The notes under the pieces were generated by a model. It saw only the letters and a list, made by a program, of their open reading frames with translations. It did not search any database and was not told the origin of the DNA. A DNA stretch of 64,000 nucleotides from Mactra quadrangularis (taxonomy: Eukaryota; Mollusca; Bivalvia; Venerida; Mactridae). The translations under genes were made by a program, and so were the position numbers. The stretch covers positions 12,524,001 through 12,588,000 of the forward strand of contig CM046304.1 in the NCBI GenBank assembly GCA_025267735.1. Reading direction: 5' to 3'. Position 1 is the stretch's first letter. The number at the start of each line of letters is the position of its first letter. Positions 44,223 through 55,281 of the stretch are shown here, in pieces.

Positions 44223-45292
44223 TTATGGTTACTTTGGTTTCACATGTACTACTCGCTTCTTTATTAATTCATGGTGGCTGTTTCACCTTACTATTTCCCC
44301 CAATTTTTTTACCAGTGTTTACTCACCCTTCCTCGGGACAGAAGTAGATGAATTCTCCTTATACGATGTAAATGAACATAATTCTTCAATTTTTCAAAGG
44401 GTATTAATGGCAATTGGTTCTAGCCATGGCAGATAACGATTACAACATAGAGAACTTGGCCATTCTCCCATTCTCTTGTTTCCATGATAAAATATTCATT
44501 CATATAGTCATATGGGTATACATTGATCAAAACGTAGACACATTCTGCTGTTGTCTACATAATGTCACTGTTCTACCAATTGTTAATACAGTACAACATC
44601 ATGAATAACACCACCAACGGTCTGGTGTCAATAGTGACGTTGTATAAACGCGTCACGTTACCTGATAGAAAAAAACTCGCTTGAATGGAATCTATATACA
44701 ATTTACAAAATTTAATATGCCACATTAGTTTGTCGATATTTAAGTTATTTATACATAAATAAAACCTCAAACAAGTGATTCACAATCAGATATGTTTGAT
44801 AATGCAGAAATGATGAAAAACAATTTGTTCCACAAACTTGAACTAATATGGATGCATATATAGTGGCGGTGTTTCACATTTGTATAAGACTTGTATGATA
44901 AAGCTCTAGAAGATTGAATTTTAATCAACCATCCGTGTATAATATAGTGTTTCTTCGAACCAAACATCCAGCGGTGTTGCCCTGTAGTGTATGTCTATAT
45001 AGTATTAATATTTCGTAAGATATCATGCGTAGGAAGGTTTTTTTCGCTATACTATATAATATTTAATATTTATAATATTTAAATTACCCATTTTAGCAAT
45101 ATTAAGAGTATATTACAGACAAAGTCGGTTATTACATGACCATCATTCGTGAAAAGCACATTAAAGCATAATAACGCCTACAGTACAATCTCAACGATTC
45201 TAATTTTATGAAATATCGTTTCGCTTAGCTAAATTCAGGCCATGCATTCTAAGTAATGCAACCGACGGTGTTTTAATAGCCATCGACAAATA
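44223..45292. other. Gene-free stretch
   Basis: No gene or identifiable repeat supported; open frames are short and motif-free. Confidence 0.4.
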
Positions 45293-45468
45293 CAGTACAA
45301 CCTCTCTTGAACATCACCCACTGGGAGAGACGAAAGTATGTTGCTGTTTAGAGGGCGTTGCTCTGCAATGGTTAAATTCAATTAATATATCACCTAATGG
45401 AAATATCAAAAGCTGTTGCTGTGTGGAGGATTTGTTCTGTAGAGGGCCGTTTTGCAGAGGTTATACTG
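45293..45468. mobile_element. Tc1/mariner-like MITE, copy 1
   Basis: Begins CAGTACAACCTCT and ends AGAGGTTATACTG (its inverse with changes), flanked by TA on both sides, as expected for Tc1/mariner insertion. It shares TATCAAAAGCTGTTG and GGATTTGTTCTGTA with the second copy at 45749. Non-coding, 176 bp. Confidence 0.78.
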
Positions 45469-45748
45469 TATAACAATTCACAGCGGATGTCAAACGTGGT
45501 TGTCCACAATGTGGGACGTGTTATTGCGTCTCTATTCAAAAATAAAATACATTTGTGAAATATCTTTAATGACTCATAAACGTTTGACAAGCTACAAGAA
45601 TATAAACTCAAGTTAACGTGCAATTAAGTGCAAGAACCATGTTCATTTAGATTGCAAAATACTATATCCATCTGATACATGATGCTGTCATTAATACAAA
45701 AAAGGGTTTCAAAGATGCATTTTAATCACGGTACTGAATATAAGTATA

Positions 45749-45918
45749 CAGTACAACTACTCTTAAACAACACCCAGGGACTAAAGTGTGTTGCTGTACA
45801 GAGGTTGTTGCAACGAAGAGGCTAAGTTCAATCTAAATTGCATTTGAGAGAAATATCAAAAGCTGTTGTTCTGCAAAGGATTTGTTCTGTATAGAGCGGC
45901 TCTGCAGAGGTTACACTG
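45749..45918. mobile_element. Tc1/mariner-like MITE, copy 2
   Basis: CAGTACAACTACTCTTAAAC at the left, CAGAGGTTACACTG at the right, flanked by TA. Same orientation and internal order as the copy 280 bp upstream; independent insertion or local duplication. Confidence 0.78.
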
Positions 45919-47478
45919 TATATACAAAATAGCCATAACAGTTGTATTGCCCAAAAATTTCTGCAACACACATATGATGAATGAAGCGGCTATAAAAAGC
46001 TTTATTTCTATGTAAAAAAGTTTATACACAAGGGATGTTTGTATTTAGGGTATGAGGTCACTATAATGCTTATTATTTAATTCACAAATATGTTTCAATG
46101 GTAAAATCGCGTCTACAGCCAAGTGCGTACTGAAGTGTATCACATAAGAGGCCAAACCAAGTACAATCACGGAATTATTCAAAATGGGCACCTCGGAGAT
46201 GTACGAAATGTTCCGAATGGTGATGATCGTCGGTACCAAAGGAATATTCTGTATTTCGGGCTTAAGTCCACTATAGGTATTGTCACTTTGTGTTCATTAT
46301 GTGGGTTTTATACGAAATATCACCATTGAAAAATGTTCCAGTTTGGCAATCACTTTAAATAGTGTTGTTTTTTAACCCAAATTGTATTCCATATGCTTTT
46401 TTGCAAATTTGACTTTAAGTCTTATAACTATGACATCATTTAGAGGTCATTATACGCATGTAGCCGCGGTCACAAGCTGGGGTTGAGAAATGGTGGGGGC
46501 GATCAAAACTGCTGCAAACTCAAGATGACCAGCAAAGGAAGAAATTCTTTCAGATTAGTCTACTCTGTTTAAGTTTTATCCGGGATCTGCACATACTGCA
46601 TTCATATGGAGATGACGGACCACGGTAAAAACTAAATGCCTTAGACCCATAAAATCGTGGCTGGTTGCGGACCCGAACGTGCAGACAGCCGCAGGCCGTG
46701 AGAAGCCTTGCGTATTACGGTGACGGTACGCATATGGAACAAAACAACACATTCGTACGGAGCTGTAGCTGGATGATATGCGAGTTTAATCCATACTTGG
46801 CCACGATTTTGCTCACTATTTGACTTTGAAATTGATACGTTGATCCTGGGCTCATCTCACGGACCCTGGTAAAAACGTAACAGTACGTACGGGTACGCAA
46901 GAGTTCGTACGGGTCCTTGCTGAGCTTGATCGCACGGCGCCCGTACGGTGCTCTCACGGCTATTTCTATGTTTATGGGACTGTAGCTTAAACACCAGAAG
47001 AAGATATAAGTTTCTATACTTCAATGATGTCAACGAGCAAAGTTTGAGGTGTGGAATTCTAGCTCATTGTACGTAGAATATTCCAATCGCATTCATGTAC
47101 TATAAAGTTTAAGGTTTTTCTTAAATTCCCAATTAAGTTCCAGATTAACAAAATCAGGGTTTTTCATCAAATTCTGGAAGCGGCAAAAACATTGGGGAAA
47201 AATAAAAAAGTGTATAAAAACTACATAACTGTATTACGATTCTTTGTCCGAATATGCCCTCATGAGCTTGTGAGCTTAATTTGTTTTGAATCTTTTTCAC
47301 AAATTATTCTTGCACATGACCAAAACACTCTGGATCAAACTGGAATTTTCAAGAATAGAAAGTCTGTCGTTATGTCTGCGCTATTTTATGTCATTGGATT
47401 ATTTTTCTGGAGAGAGAAATTGGCCAAAAACAAATATTTCTTTGTCTGATAGTGCCGACCATGTTTGTTGCTTTTACG
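45919..47478. other. Gene-free stretch with a GC- and CpG-richer island
   Basis: The segment 46640-46980 is clearly richer in GC and CpG than its surroundings and repeats CGTACGG-type words (GTACGTACGGGTACG, TTCGTACGGGTCC, CCCGTACGGTG). No gene or domain found. Elsewhere nothing is supported. Confidence 0.4.
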
Positions 47479-48308
47479 GCTGTGGATCGTTGAGCTAGTG
47501 GCGATCCTAACCGAACCACGATTTATGCGTAGCGATTCACGAATCGAACCACGAATCAATTGTTAATGGAGAAGCATTCAGTAATTTATGTTATAACAAA
47601 AATAAGGGAAGAATCATTACAGAAGCTTTTACTATATGGAAAACCATGTACCCCAAACATTTCTATTACCAGACGTTTTATAGACATTTTCAGTGATAAC
47701 GTTTTTGTTTAAATGTGTATCAATCGAAATTTTGACACAAGATAATTAGGTCCCTACATAATTTTAAGTTTTCATTTGTAGTGCGACTCGTTTTTAGAAG
47801 TAAGCTAAAAATATTCTTTCATTTTTTTTCCAAAAATAGATCGCGATCCAACGATTTCGGACGTGACGAATATTCGAAATCGATTTTCTGGGCAAGATCG
47901 CGAAAACCCGTATACGTCCGAAATCGTCGGATCGCGATCTTTTTTTTTTGAAAAAATGAGAGAACATTTTCAGCTCAATTACAACTGAAAACGAGTCGCA
48001 CTTCTAATGTAAACTTAAATTTATGTAGGGATTGAACACATGGAACAATCTTGTATCAAAATTCGATTAATTCACATTTAAACAATAATGTTATCTATGA
48101 AAATGCCCATTAAACGTCTGGTAATAGACATGTTTGAAGTACATGGATTTCTTTATAGTAAACACTCTTGTAATTCTTCGCTAACTCTTTTTATTACATG
48201 AATTCAGTATGCTTCTCAATTAACAAGTGATTCGTGGTTCGATTCATGAATCGCTACACATGAACCGTGGTTCGGATCGGATCGCCACTTGCTCAACGAT
48301 CCACAGCC
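47479..48308. mobile_element. 830-bp fold-back element (two arms of about 370 bp)
   Basis: Ends GGCTGTGGATCGTTGAGC (47479) and GCTCAACGATCCACAGCC (ending 48308). The inverted homology runs nearly the full length: ACCACGAATCAATTGTTAAT against ATTAACAAGTGATTCGTGGT, ACCAGACGTTTTATAG against TTAAACGTCTGGT, GTGCGACTCGTTTTTAGAAG against AAAACGAGTCGCAC. The centre has AGATCGCGATCCAACGATTT and its inverse around a short AT-rich spacer. No coding capacity. Termini resemble hAT-type ends; no target-site duplication seen. Confidence 0.88.
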
Positions 48309-50639
48309 CTAACTCGAAAACTCGCAGCAGCCCTTGTTGCTTTTATTTGACATTCAGCAACTCGAACATATTTTGCATGGGATAATATAACGGATAACCT
48401 AATGAATACGTTAATAATGGCCTGATGGGGTTTTATATGGTATGAAGTATTTTATCATCGCAATAACTAATGAACAATATTCACAAGGAGTGGTGGTATG
48501 TAGTTTACGTTTACAATTGACATAGCTAGACGGGAAAATCGATGAACCATAATTTATAAAAACCTTCGATACTGATAAACAACTTTACTTCGCAGTTACC
48601 TTCAGTCGCTTTGAAACAACTAGAGTGAAACTTTTAAAGGTTTAAAACTTTTCGGTAAGTTTATTTATTTACGTTTTCTTTAAAATATAAGAAATTGTTT
48701 AAGGTAAGATATTTTAAATGTTTGATGTTTACGCAAGTTTGATGTAATGTTTTCATAGAATGATTAAATATTTTGATTTAAATAGGGAGAAATTAGTTAG
48801 AAGAAAGACATCCTTTGAGGGGGCGTGGTCATTGATGATGCAATAAACAAATGGTCTTTGTTTTAACATTATTTAGTCCGAAATAACAGCATTAATTAAC
48901 TAATGATAATTTTAGATTGCCTTTTTATAATCAATGCTTATACCAGAGTGTAATTTATAATTGTAATGGGACATTCGTTTTATCATTTGAAAAGTTTATA
49001 TAAAACTGAAACGCAATTTGTGGTGTCCCATGAAGCTTTTAGTAAAAGTAAATTTACGTCAAAAAGACTCGTATAATATTCCTTGATTTTTTCTTGTCAG
49101 TCCTGAAAGTTCTAAACTATGCAGATTAAGTAAACCATTAGAACAAGCTTACGATTTTTAACGTTTACGACTACTTATACATTAATGATCATAGATTGAA
49201 CTTACATTGTATTTTGACATAAGATTTTTTAGAATGCTTTCGGACAGTTTTTTCATTATACACAATGCATGCTTGTAATGTAACTACGCACTAGTTACTC
49301 AAAAAAGAAAAAAAGCTAGGGAATGTCCTTCTGCGCATTTTTAGTAAAACTGAAAAGATTGCTTTGATAAATTATGTTTCTTTTGCGATTGCCTTTTAGC
49401 GGTTATTGTCGTTAAAATACACGTCTTGCTAAAATTCTGAAGGCGTTGGCCTGAGTTTTTCAAAGAGTTTGAAGTTACAAATAGGCGGTCCAATTCTTTA
49501 GGTAAAATGTGCCATTACGCTGAAGGTTAGGTACTTTTAAAGTAAACAATATAAAATTGTCAAGCTTTTTTGAATTTTGGCTGTGCAATACCAAATGCAA
49601 TATTTTTCGTAATAAAACTCTTTTAAATGTTGTCTTTATGCTATGAAATTTTCAAACTTTTTGGAGTGTAGTAGACTAGTACACACAATATAAAATGGAT
49701 TACTCAAACTTATTTATTGCCGCAATATTCTGTTTCGAAACGCGTTGGTCATTCACTACGAACAACCTCGGACATATTTTTAGACGCTATTTTGGAACTA
49801 TTTTTGCGTCACATGACCAAAACAAAATGCTCCAACCGGTGATGAAGTCACTTCACCTGTTTGAAACAATTTCACGATCATTTGGGCGATGATTAGTGTT
49901 TCAATTTTAGTTTATAAATTTGACAAAACAAGTTTCATTGATCTCACTGAATAAAATTTAGTCATATAGGTAGCATATAAAATTGTATTTACAAAGCCTA
50001 ATGTGTTTCCGACAAGAACTATTTTGCATAACCGCAACGCGTTTCGCCTGCAGATATAGCAAGACCTCAATGTTCTTATTGGACTCCCCCACGAATTTTT
50101 CCGATATTATTCATTTTATGGATGGTCGAGGAATTCCGAATGTTGTATCTATTCTAAACATAGAATATCTCGTTCATACTGGTTTTATCTGAAATATTTA
50201 ATTCATGGCGCAGTGGTGTTTTATTTCCCGCCCTTTTTGCATAATAATGTTAGACATGGTCTTGATGTAAATACGAAATTTAAAACGTATCGTCTGGCTA
50301 GGTAATTTATATATTTCACATACAACTTATGCATAGTAATTCAAGATTCGTCACACGCTTCATGGGTTGCTAGGATTTTACGCGCTTAAAACCATATATA
50401 AGTAATTACTGTATAACGCTTCGTTATGAAAACGAAATGAATTTCTTTGCAAGTATACGCTCCTATATTAAAGGGAACTGCTAGGAAAACCATACTTACC
50501 TATAATTTATTGAATCCTTCATCATGGAGAGGATAACAAACTTATACAGTTATGCATATATAATACATTGATCGATACAATTATGATATTATAAGCCTTT
50601 TTTAAAACGTCGTATTCAACACATATTTAGGTTATATAT
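48309..50639. other. Gene-free AT-rich stretch
   Basis: No gene, RNA gene or clear mobile element supported. Short open frames only. Confidence 0.45.
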
Positions 50640-50828
50640 ATACGACGGACAGCTCTTCCTACTCTAGTTTTCCTGGACACTTTCTATCCCCAGTACTAAC
50701 ATAACTTAACCTACCACGAGGCCGACAACTCAGGTCGTATAGGGTATGACCTACCGCGACTGGGTTCGAACCCGCGATCTCCGGATTCGATGTCAGATAT
50801 GCTAACCACTACGCCACGGCCGCGGCTA
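50640..50828 (-). mobile_element. SINE family C (tRNA-derived)
   Basis: Minus strand: head with A box (TGGCGTAGTGGTTAGCA) and B box (GGTTCGAACCC), then GGCCTCGTGGTAGGTTAAG, TTAGTACTGGGGATAGAAAG, GTCCAGGAAAACTAGAGTAG. The part after the head corresponds to the central domain of SINE B (GGCCTTGTGGAAGGGTAGG.., AGTACTGG..ATAGA.., GTCCAGGAAAGC), while the head is a different tRNA type. Confidence 0.75.
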
Positions 50829-51126
50829 TATAATAAGACAAACAGAGTATAAAAACTTTTTTGTTTTTCTAATATTACAAATCTCTTGGTATTTTGAAAG
50901 TATGTTGCAAATTTACATAATTCTTTTCAATATATCACAAAGCTCTGAACTCTCCTGTGAATAGAGATATAAATGTCTACTTGTGAGGTCACATTGCTTG
51001 GTTTAAAAACAATGATTATCTATTATAATGATGTATAATATATAACATCAAATAATGTATGACCGAGAGGGTGTGGGATTTAAAATATAAAACAAATAAT
51101 CTACATGAATACTCCTTGGTGAACCC

Positions 51127-51338
51127 AGGGGCGGATCCAGGATTTTTCTAGGGGGGGGGTCCAAATTTTTTCTAGGGGGGGGGGGGGGAGTACAAGCTTT
51201 GCGAGCACGAGAAAATTGCTTCTTGCTACTTAAAAATGGCTTACATTAAAAATATACACGCATGGACGGGTACATTTTGGAAATTTCTTGGGGGTCACCC
51301 CCTGAGCCCCCCCCCCCCCCCCGCTGGTTCCGCCTATG
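51127..51338 (+). mobile_element. MITE, GGGGCGGRTCC family, copy 2, with long G and C tracts
   Basis: Starts CAGGGGCGGATCCAGGATTT and ends GCTGGTTCCGCCTATGG. It shares CATGGACGGGTACATTTTG with 10382-10690. It has expanded G runs (51149-51188) and a C run of about 17 (51308-51322), prone to replication slippage and assembly error. Confidence 0.7.
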
Positions 51339-52480
51339 GAATCGTTATATTATTTATCATAAATCATACATAGTCAACCTTTCAAGTGTTATCACTGGTC
51401 TACAATGTGGGCTGTGCTTATACTTGGGTGAAAAGGGTATGTCTTTAATATTGTATGCATTACAAAAAGCAAGCGTGGGAGATACTGTGGCGCTTTTTAC
51501 AAAATGTTTTACGATAAAAATCCTTGTAAGTCAAAAACAAGAAACATAAATAATATGATCATATTTTGGCCAATCGATTCCAAATATTATTGTATCATAA
51601 AGAATATTGTATACCTTTTAAATATCATATCATAGTTAAATAAAATTGAGATAACTTTTTTCGTAAGAATTTTTGTGAAAAGGGGCAGTGGATATTAACC
51701 TATGAACTTGAATATTTATCGTAGCATATGGTAAATCCCCGATCATTGACTGGCATTATCACACATGATCTTATAGTACCATCTTACAGCTCTCTGGAAC
51801 TTAGATAAAACCATTCGGTTTTTTTTCTGTTACTTTAAAACCTAGCATGTAGACCATGTTTCTTATAAATAGTAAGTACAAAAAAGATAATTGACTCTCT
51901 ATCTAAAATGGTAAAACCAGTCAACTCGGTCATGACATAAATCAAATTAAATAATTTTAAATAATTTTGAATAATTTTAAACCAAGATTTAAGCTAATTA
52001 TGGATTCATATATGATTATACTTAAAGTGTTTTTGACTCAGAAATCGTCAAAAGGTGAAGGTCTCCAAACATCCGTTTAACATTTTGTACAGTTTACCCA
52101 TATCCAAGAATATGTAAATAATACACGATTTATATGAATGTGCATACATATAAATGGTGTTTTACCCAGTTTCATGCCAGCCGTCTTTATGCTTGCATGG
52201 GTATTTAGAAATAAACATACAGTACCCACCAAAAGTTAAGAGATATTTTCACTTTATAGGCCTACTGAATAATTATCTATACTTTGATAACATTTTACTT
52301 GAAATGCCACTTAGTTTTGCTTTATGTTTTGTTTTGGTAATCCTTTTAGTTATAACTGAGATAACAAAAATAGCATCAAAGCCAAGTATGAAAAATAATT
52401 ACAATAAACACGTATTTGGAGATACAAGATACAAAAAATTATTTCAAGTCGGATTACATGACAACAAAATAACATTAGCT
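51339..52480. other. Gene-free stretch
   Basis: No gene supported. An open frame at 52154-52519 contains a hydrophobic run (about 20 residues) but no recognised motif, and it ends near a LINE-like fragment. Confidence 0.35.
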
Positions 52481-52900
52481 TTGATAAGCTATTGTCCGAC
52501 AAAAAGACAGGAGGTTTAAGGATGTCAGATGCTGAATCTTATAAATGTGTTGCATTCATAAAATTTGGTTTTATTTCATCACAAACCATACTTAGATGTA
52601 TTAAACATAACGATTCTACAAAAAATGATCATCAAAATTCAAGAATTGAAGTAAATTTCTTTTGTCTCCAAACTTTTTGTAGGTACTGTATTTACCAGTC
52701 ATGGATAATTTATTCAAAATGTTGTATGGGTGTCTAGTGACCTTCACCCACGCAATCCATCTTTAAGTAAATATACACCTCATTTTTTATCAACTACATT
52801 TTGGATACCTGCCAAATTTCATCTTTCTTAAGTAACATTTTACATGACAGCAAACGTTTTAAAATCACATTAAAAGATCATATTACATTACTTGGTAAAG
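52481..52900 (+). mobile_element. Possible LINE C-terminal fragment (L1/Tx1-like)
   Basis: KKTGGLRMSDAESYKCVAFI resembles the KGGLxMxDxxxYxxAL segment found after reverse transcriptase in L1/Tx1-type elements. Frames are broken. Weak evidence based on a single motif. Confidence 0.35.
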
Positions 52901-52971
52901 TTCGTCATCTATAAATGTATCATATGATATGTTTGGTTGAAGGACCTTGCAGCAATTAAACATAAAAAAAT

Positions 52972-53284
52972 GGTTGGGCTTAACGCCGTAGCAATATAAT
53001 TAGTATAGGTCATATCACGGCGGTCTGTCTACCTACTCATCGTTTCTAAAAAGGCTAAATCTTTGGACTTAACTGTTAGCCAGTTACTAGGCACATACTC
53101 CCTTCAGTGACTGACAACTGCCTTACATTATTTAGAATAAGTGGTAGAGAGGAAGATGGCTGTAGAAATTATTCCATGACCAAACTCCACGAAAGTCTGC
53201 CATGCATGGAATTCGAAACCTACGATCCCACAATCTGTAGACTTTAGTGTGATACCGACTAAATCAAGTTAGCCAGGTGGGCTG
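52972..53284 (-). mobile_element. SINE family A, near full-length copy
   Basis: Minus strand: head with GGTTTCGAATTCCATGCATG in the B-box region, body (CAGTTGTCAGTCACTGAAGG, CAGTTAAGTCCAAAGATTTA), tail (ATTGCTACGGCGTTAAGCCC). Head is diverged. Confidence 0.8.
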
Positions 53285-53805
53285 ACAAGAAAAATATTTT
53301 GTGAATTACCAGAAATGATCTGAACTATAACAAAATTACTTACTTATTTACATGACATCGCAATATTCGTATTCACTGTATTGTTTGTTTTTTCTCAACT
53401 GTCAAAGATTGAATAATTTCACGATGACTGAACGCATTGTTTTTGTACTGGCGACCTATAATTGTTATGAAAATATCTTGACTAAAACATATCATACGGC
53501 ATAAGAAGCTTTACTCAATCATAATACACACTTTCGGAAACTCATGGGTGTATTACGACAATAATTTTAACAAACGCATTCACCGTGAAATTATTCATGT
53601 TTTGACAGTTGAGAAAAAAACGAACAATATATGTTTAACTTGCCATATTTAATGCACGTATTGCATTTTTGACGATAGATGTACTCATTGCTAATTTACT
53701 TTATATCCTCTAATTTTATAGAAACTTGTTTTTAAACCCAAGACTATAAAAAACCTCGGAATATATTAATTCGTCTTTGTTTCTGAAAATAATGTTCTTC
53801 TGTTA
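53285..53805. other. Gene-free stretch
   Basis: TTCTCAACTGTCAAAG near 53394 and CTTTGACAGTTGAG-like sequence near 53604 form a loose inverted pair with internal inverted homology (GTGAATTACGTTTG-type blocks), suggesting an old fold-back element of about 230 bp. Otherwise nothing. Confidence 0.35.
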
Positions 53806-54030
53806 ACCTGGGTCGGTAGCGCAGTTGGTACAAAAGTAGCGCACCGGGATTTCGAATCTAGTGTCCCGAGGGGGTACGGGTTCGAAGTATCCGGCCTCGT
53901 GGAAGGGTAGGTGAGTACTGATTATAGACAAAGGTCCAGGAAAGCTAGGTTAGATGCGCTGGATGCCGTTATATGACCTATGCAATGTGTTGCTACGGCG
54001 TTAACCCCCCCCCCCCAAAAAAAAAACTCT
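53806..54030 (+). mobile_element. SINE family B copy with internal deletion
   Basis: Head GGGTCGGTAGCGCAGTTGG with a short duplicated segment inside it, B box GGGTTCGAAGT, then a direct jump to CCGGCCTCGTGGAAGGGTAG (the CCATGAAAATTTGAC block is gone), tail TGTTGCTACGGCGTTAACCC followed by C and A runs. Confidence 0.8.
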
Positions 54031-54724
54031 TCTTTTTTAAAACTATACATGTACTATACGAACAAACGGCGGTAAGCACGGTACCATTTGCTTCGAACGC
54101 ATTTCTCATCAAATTATGACCATCTCAAAAAAGGCAAAAAGAACATATTCAACTTCATTTTCAAATTCCTTTAAGCACATGGAGCGTTAATAGTAACATA
54201 TCAATATATAAAATGTGTAATTCTTACATTTATAATCCGACAGTAAGTTCGTTTTGAATAATTGTTGCTTCTGGTCAAAATGTTACAATAATTGAAATTA
54301 AATTGATACGATGTGACATGACACTGTCAGCTCAATGTTTAACTGCTTTGACTTATGACTTATTAATTAAGTCACATTCTAAAACTATATTCCACTATTT
54401 AGAAAATGGTCGAAATTTTAAGACAAAATGAACCAATGTATAGATTGTGCAAGTGAAAAGCTTTGCTTTGTTTAAATGCACTTTTTAGGCTTCCTAACAA
54501 GTCTTGAATAAAGGGTTAGACCAAGTTGCATTAAGCCAAAAAATTTTAAGCCAGTAGTTAAACAATTATTAGTACAAATTTGACAATGTCTTGTATACCT
54601 TTTTAATGTTTTCTGTTATTGACTTATAATGAATTTTGTTAGTAAGACTTTTTGCTTGAATAGTTTATTTAATAACCTATGATAGCTTACATTCACCCAC
54701 CCAAAAAACCACAATGCTTTTTTG

Positions 54725-55134
54725 AAGGACTGCAACGATTCGCTGCAAACGCGATTCGATGCGATTCGATTTTATTTTTTTTTCCGATTCGATTCATTGA
54801 GGAGTGTAGTTCATTAAAAAAAATCAATACATTCATTTTAGGATAAAACCAACTTTTACTGATAAAACATTTTTTCTTATAGTTGTATTCTATATTAAAC
54901 ATAAATTTGGAACAGAGTTTCCAGGCACGTTTCTTAAAATCATGACGGAAACTTACCAGAAATGTAATAAAGTCAAACACAGTCAATGCACATTGTTTAT
55001 TACTGACATGCACCTTGTTTTTAATCCTTATAATTTTATAGACGCATTGAAAGGTCGATAATCTCTTGTCCCTGATCGAATCGGCGCACTCGTAATCGAA
55101 TTTTGATGTATCGGATCGAATCGTCGCAGTCCTT
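54725..55134. mobile_element. hAT-like MITE, GGACTGCRACGATTCG family
   Basis: Terminal inverted repeats AAGGACTGCAACGATTCG (54725) and CGAATCGTCGCAGTCCTT (ending 55134), followed inwards by CGATTCGATGCGATTCGA-rich subterminal sequence on both sides. About 410 bp, non-coding; a deleted relative is at 10167-10279. Confidence 0.78.
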
Positions 55135-55281
55135 ATTATTTGACATTTTTTAACACTGATGCTTCATTGAGCAAGACAAAGTTCCCTCATATAAAGACCT
55201 ATCTTTCGATTTTGATGATCCCACTAACCTAAATTACTGTACGTTTTTTTATTTCCAACATTCCAGATCTAATCAACAAAA

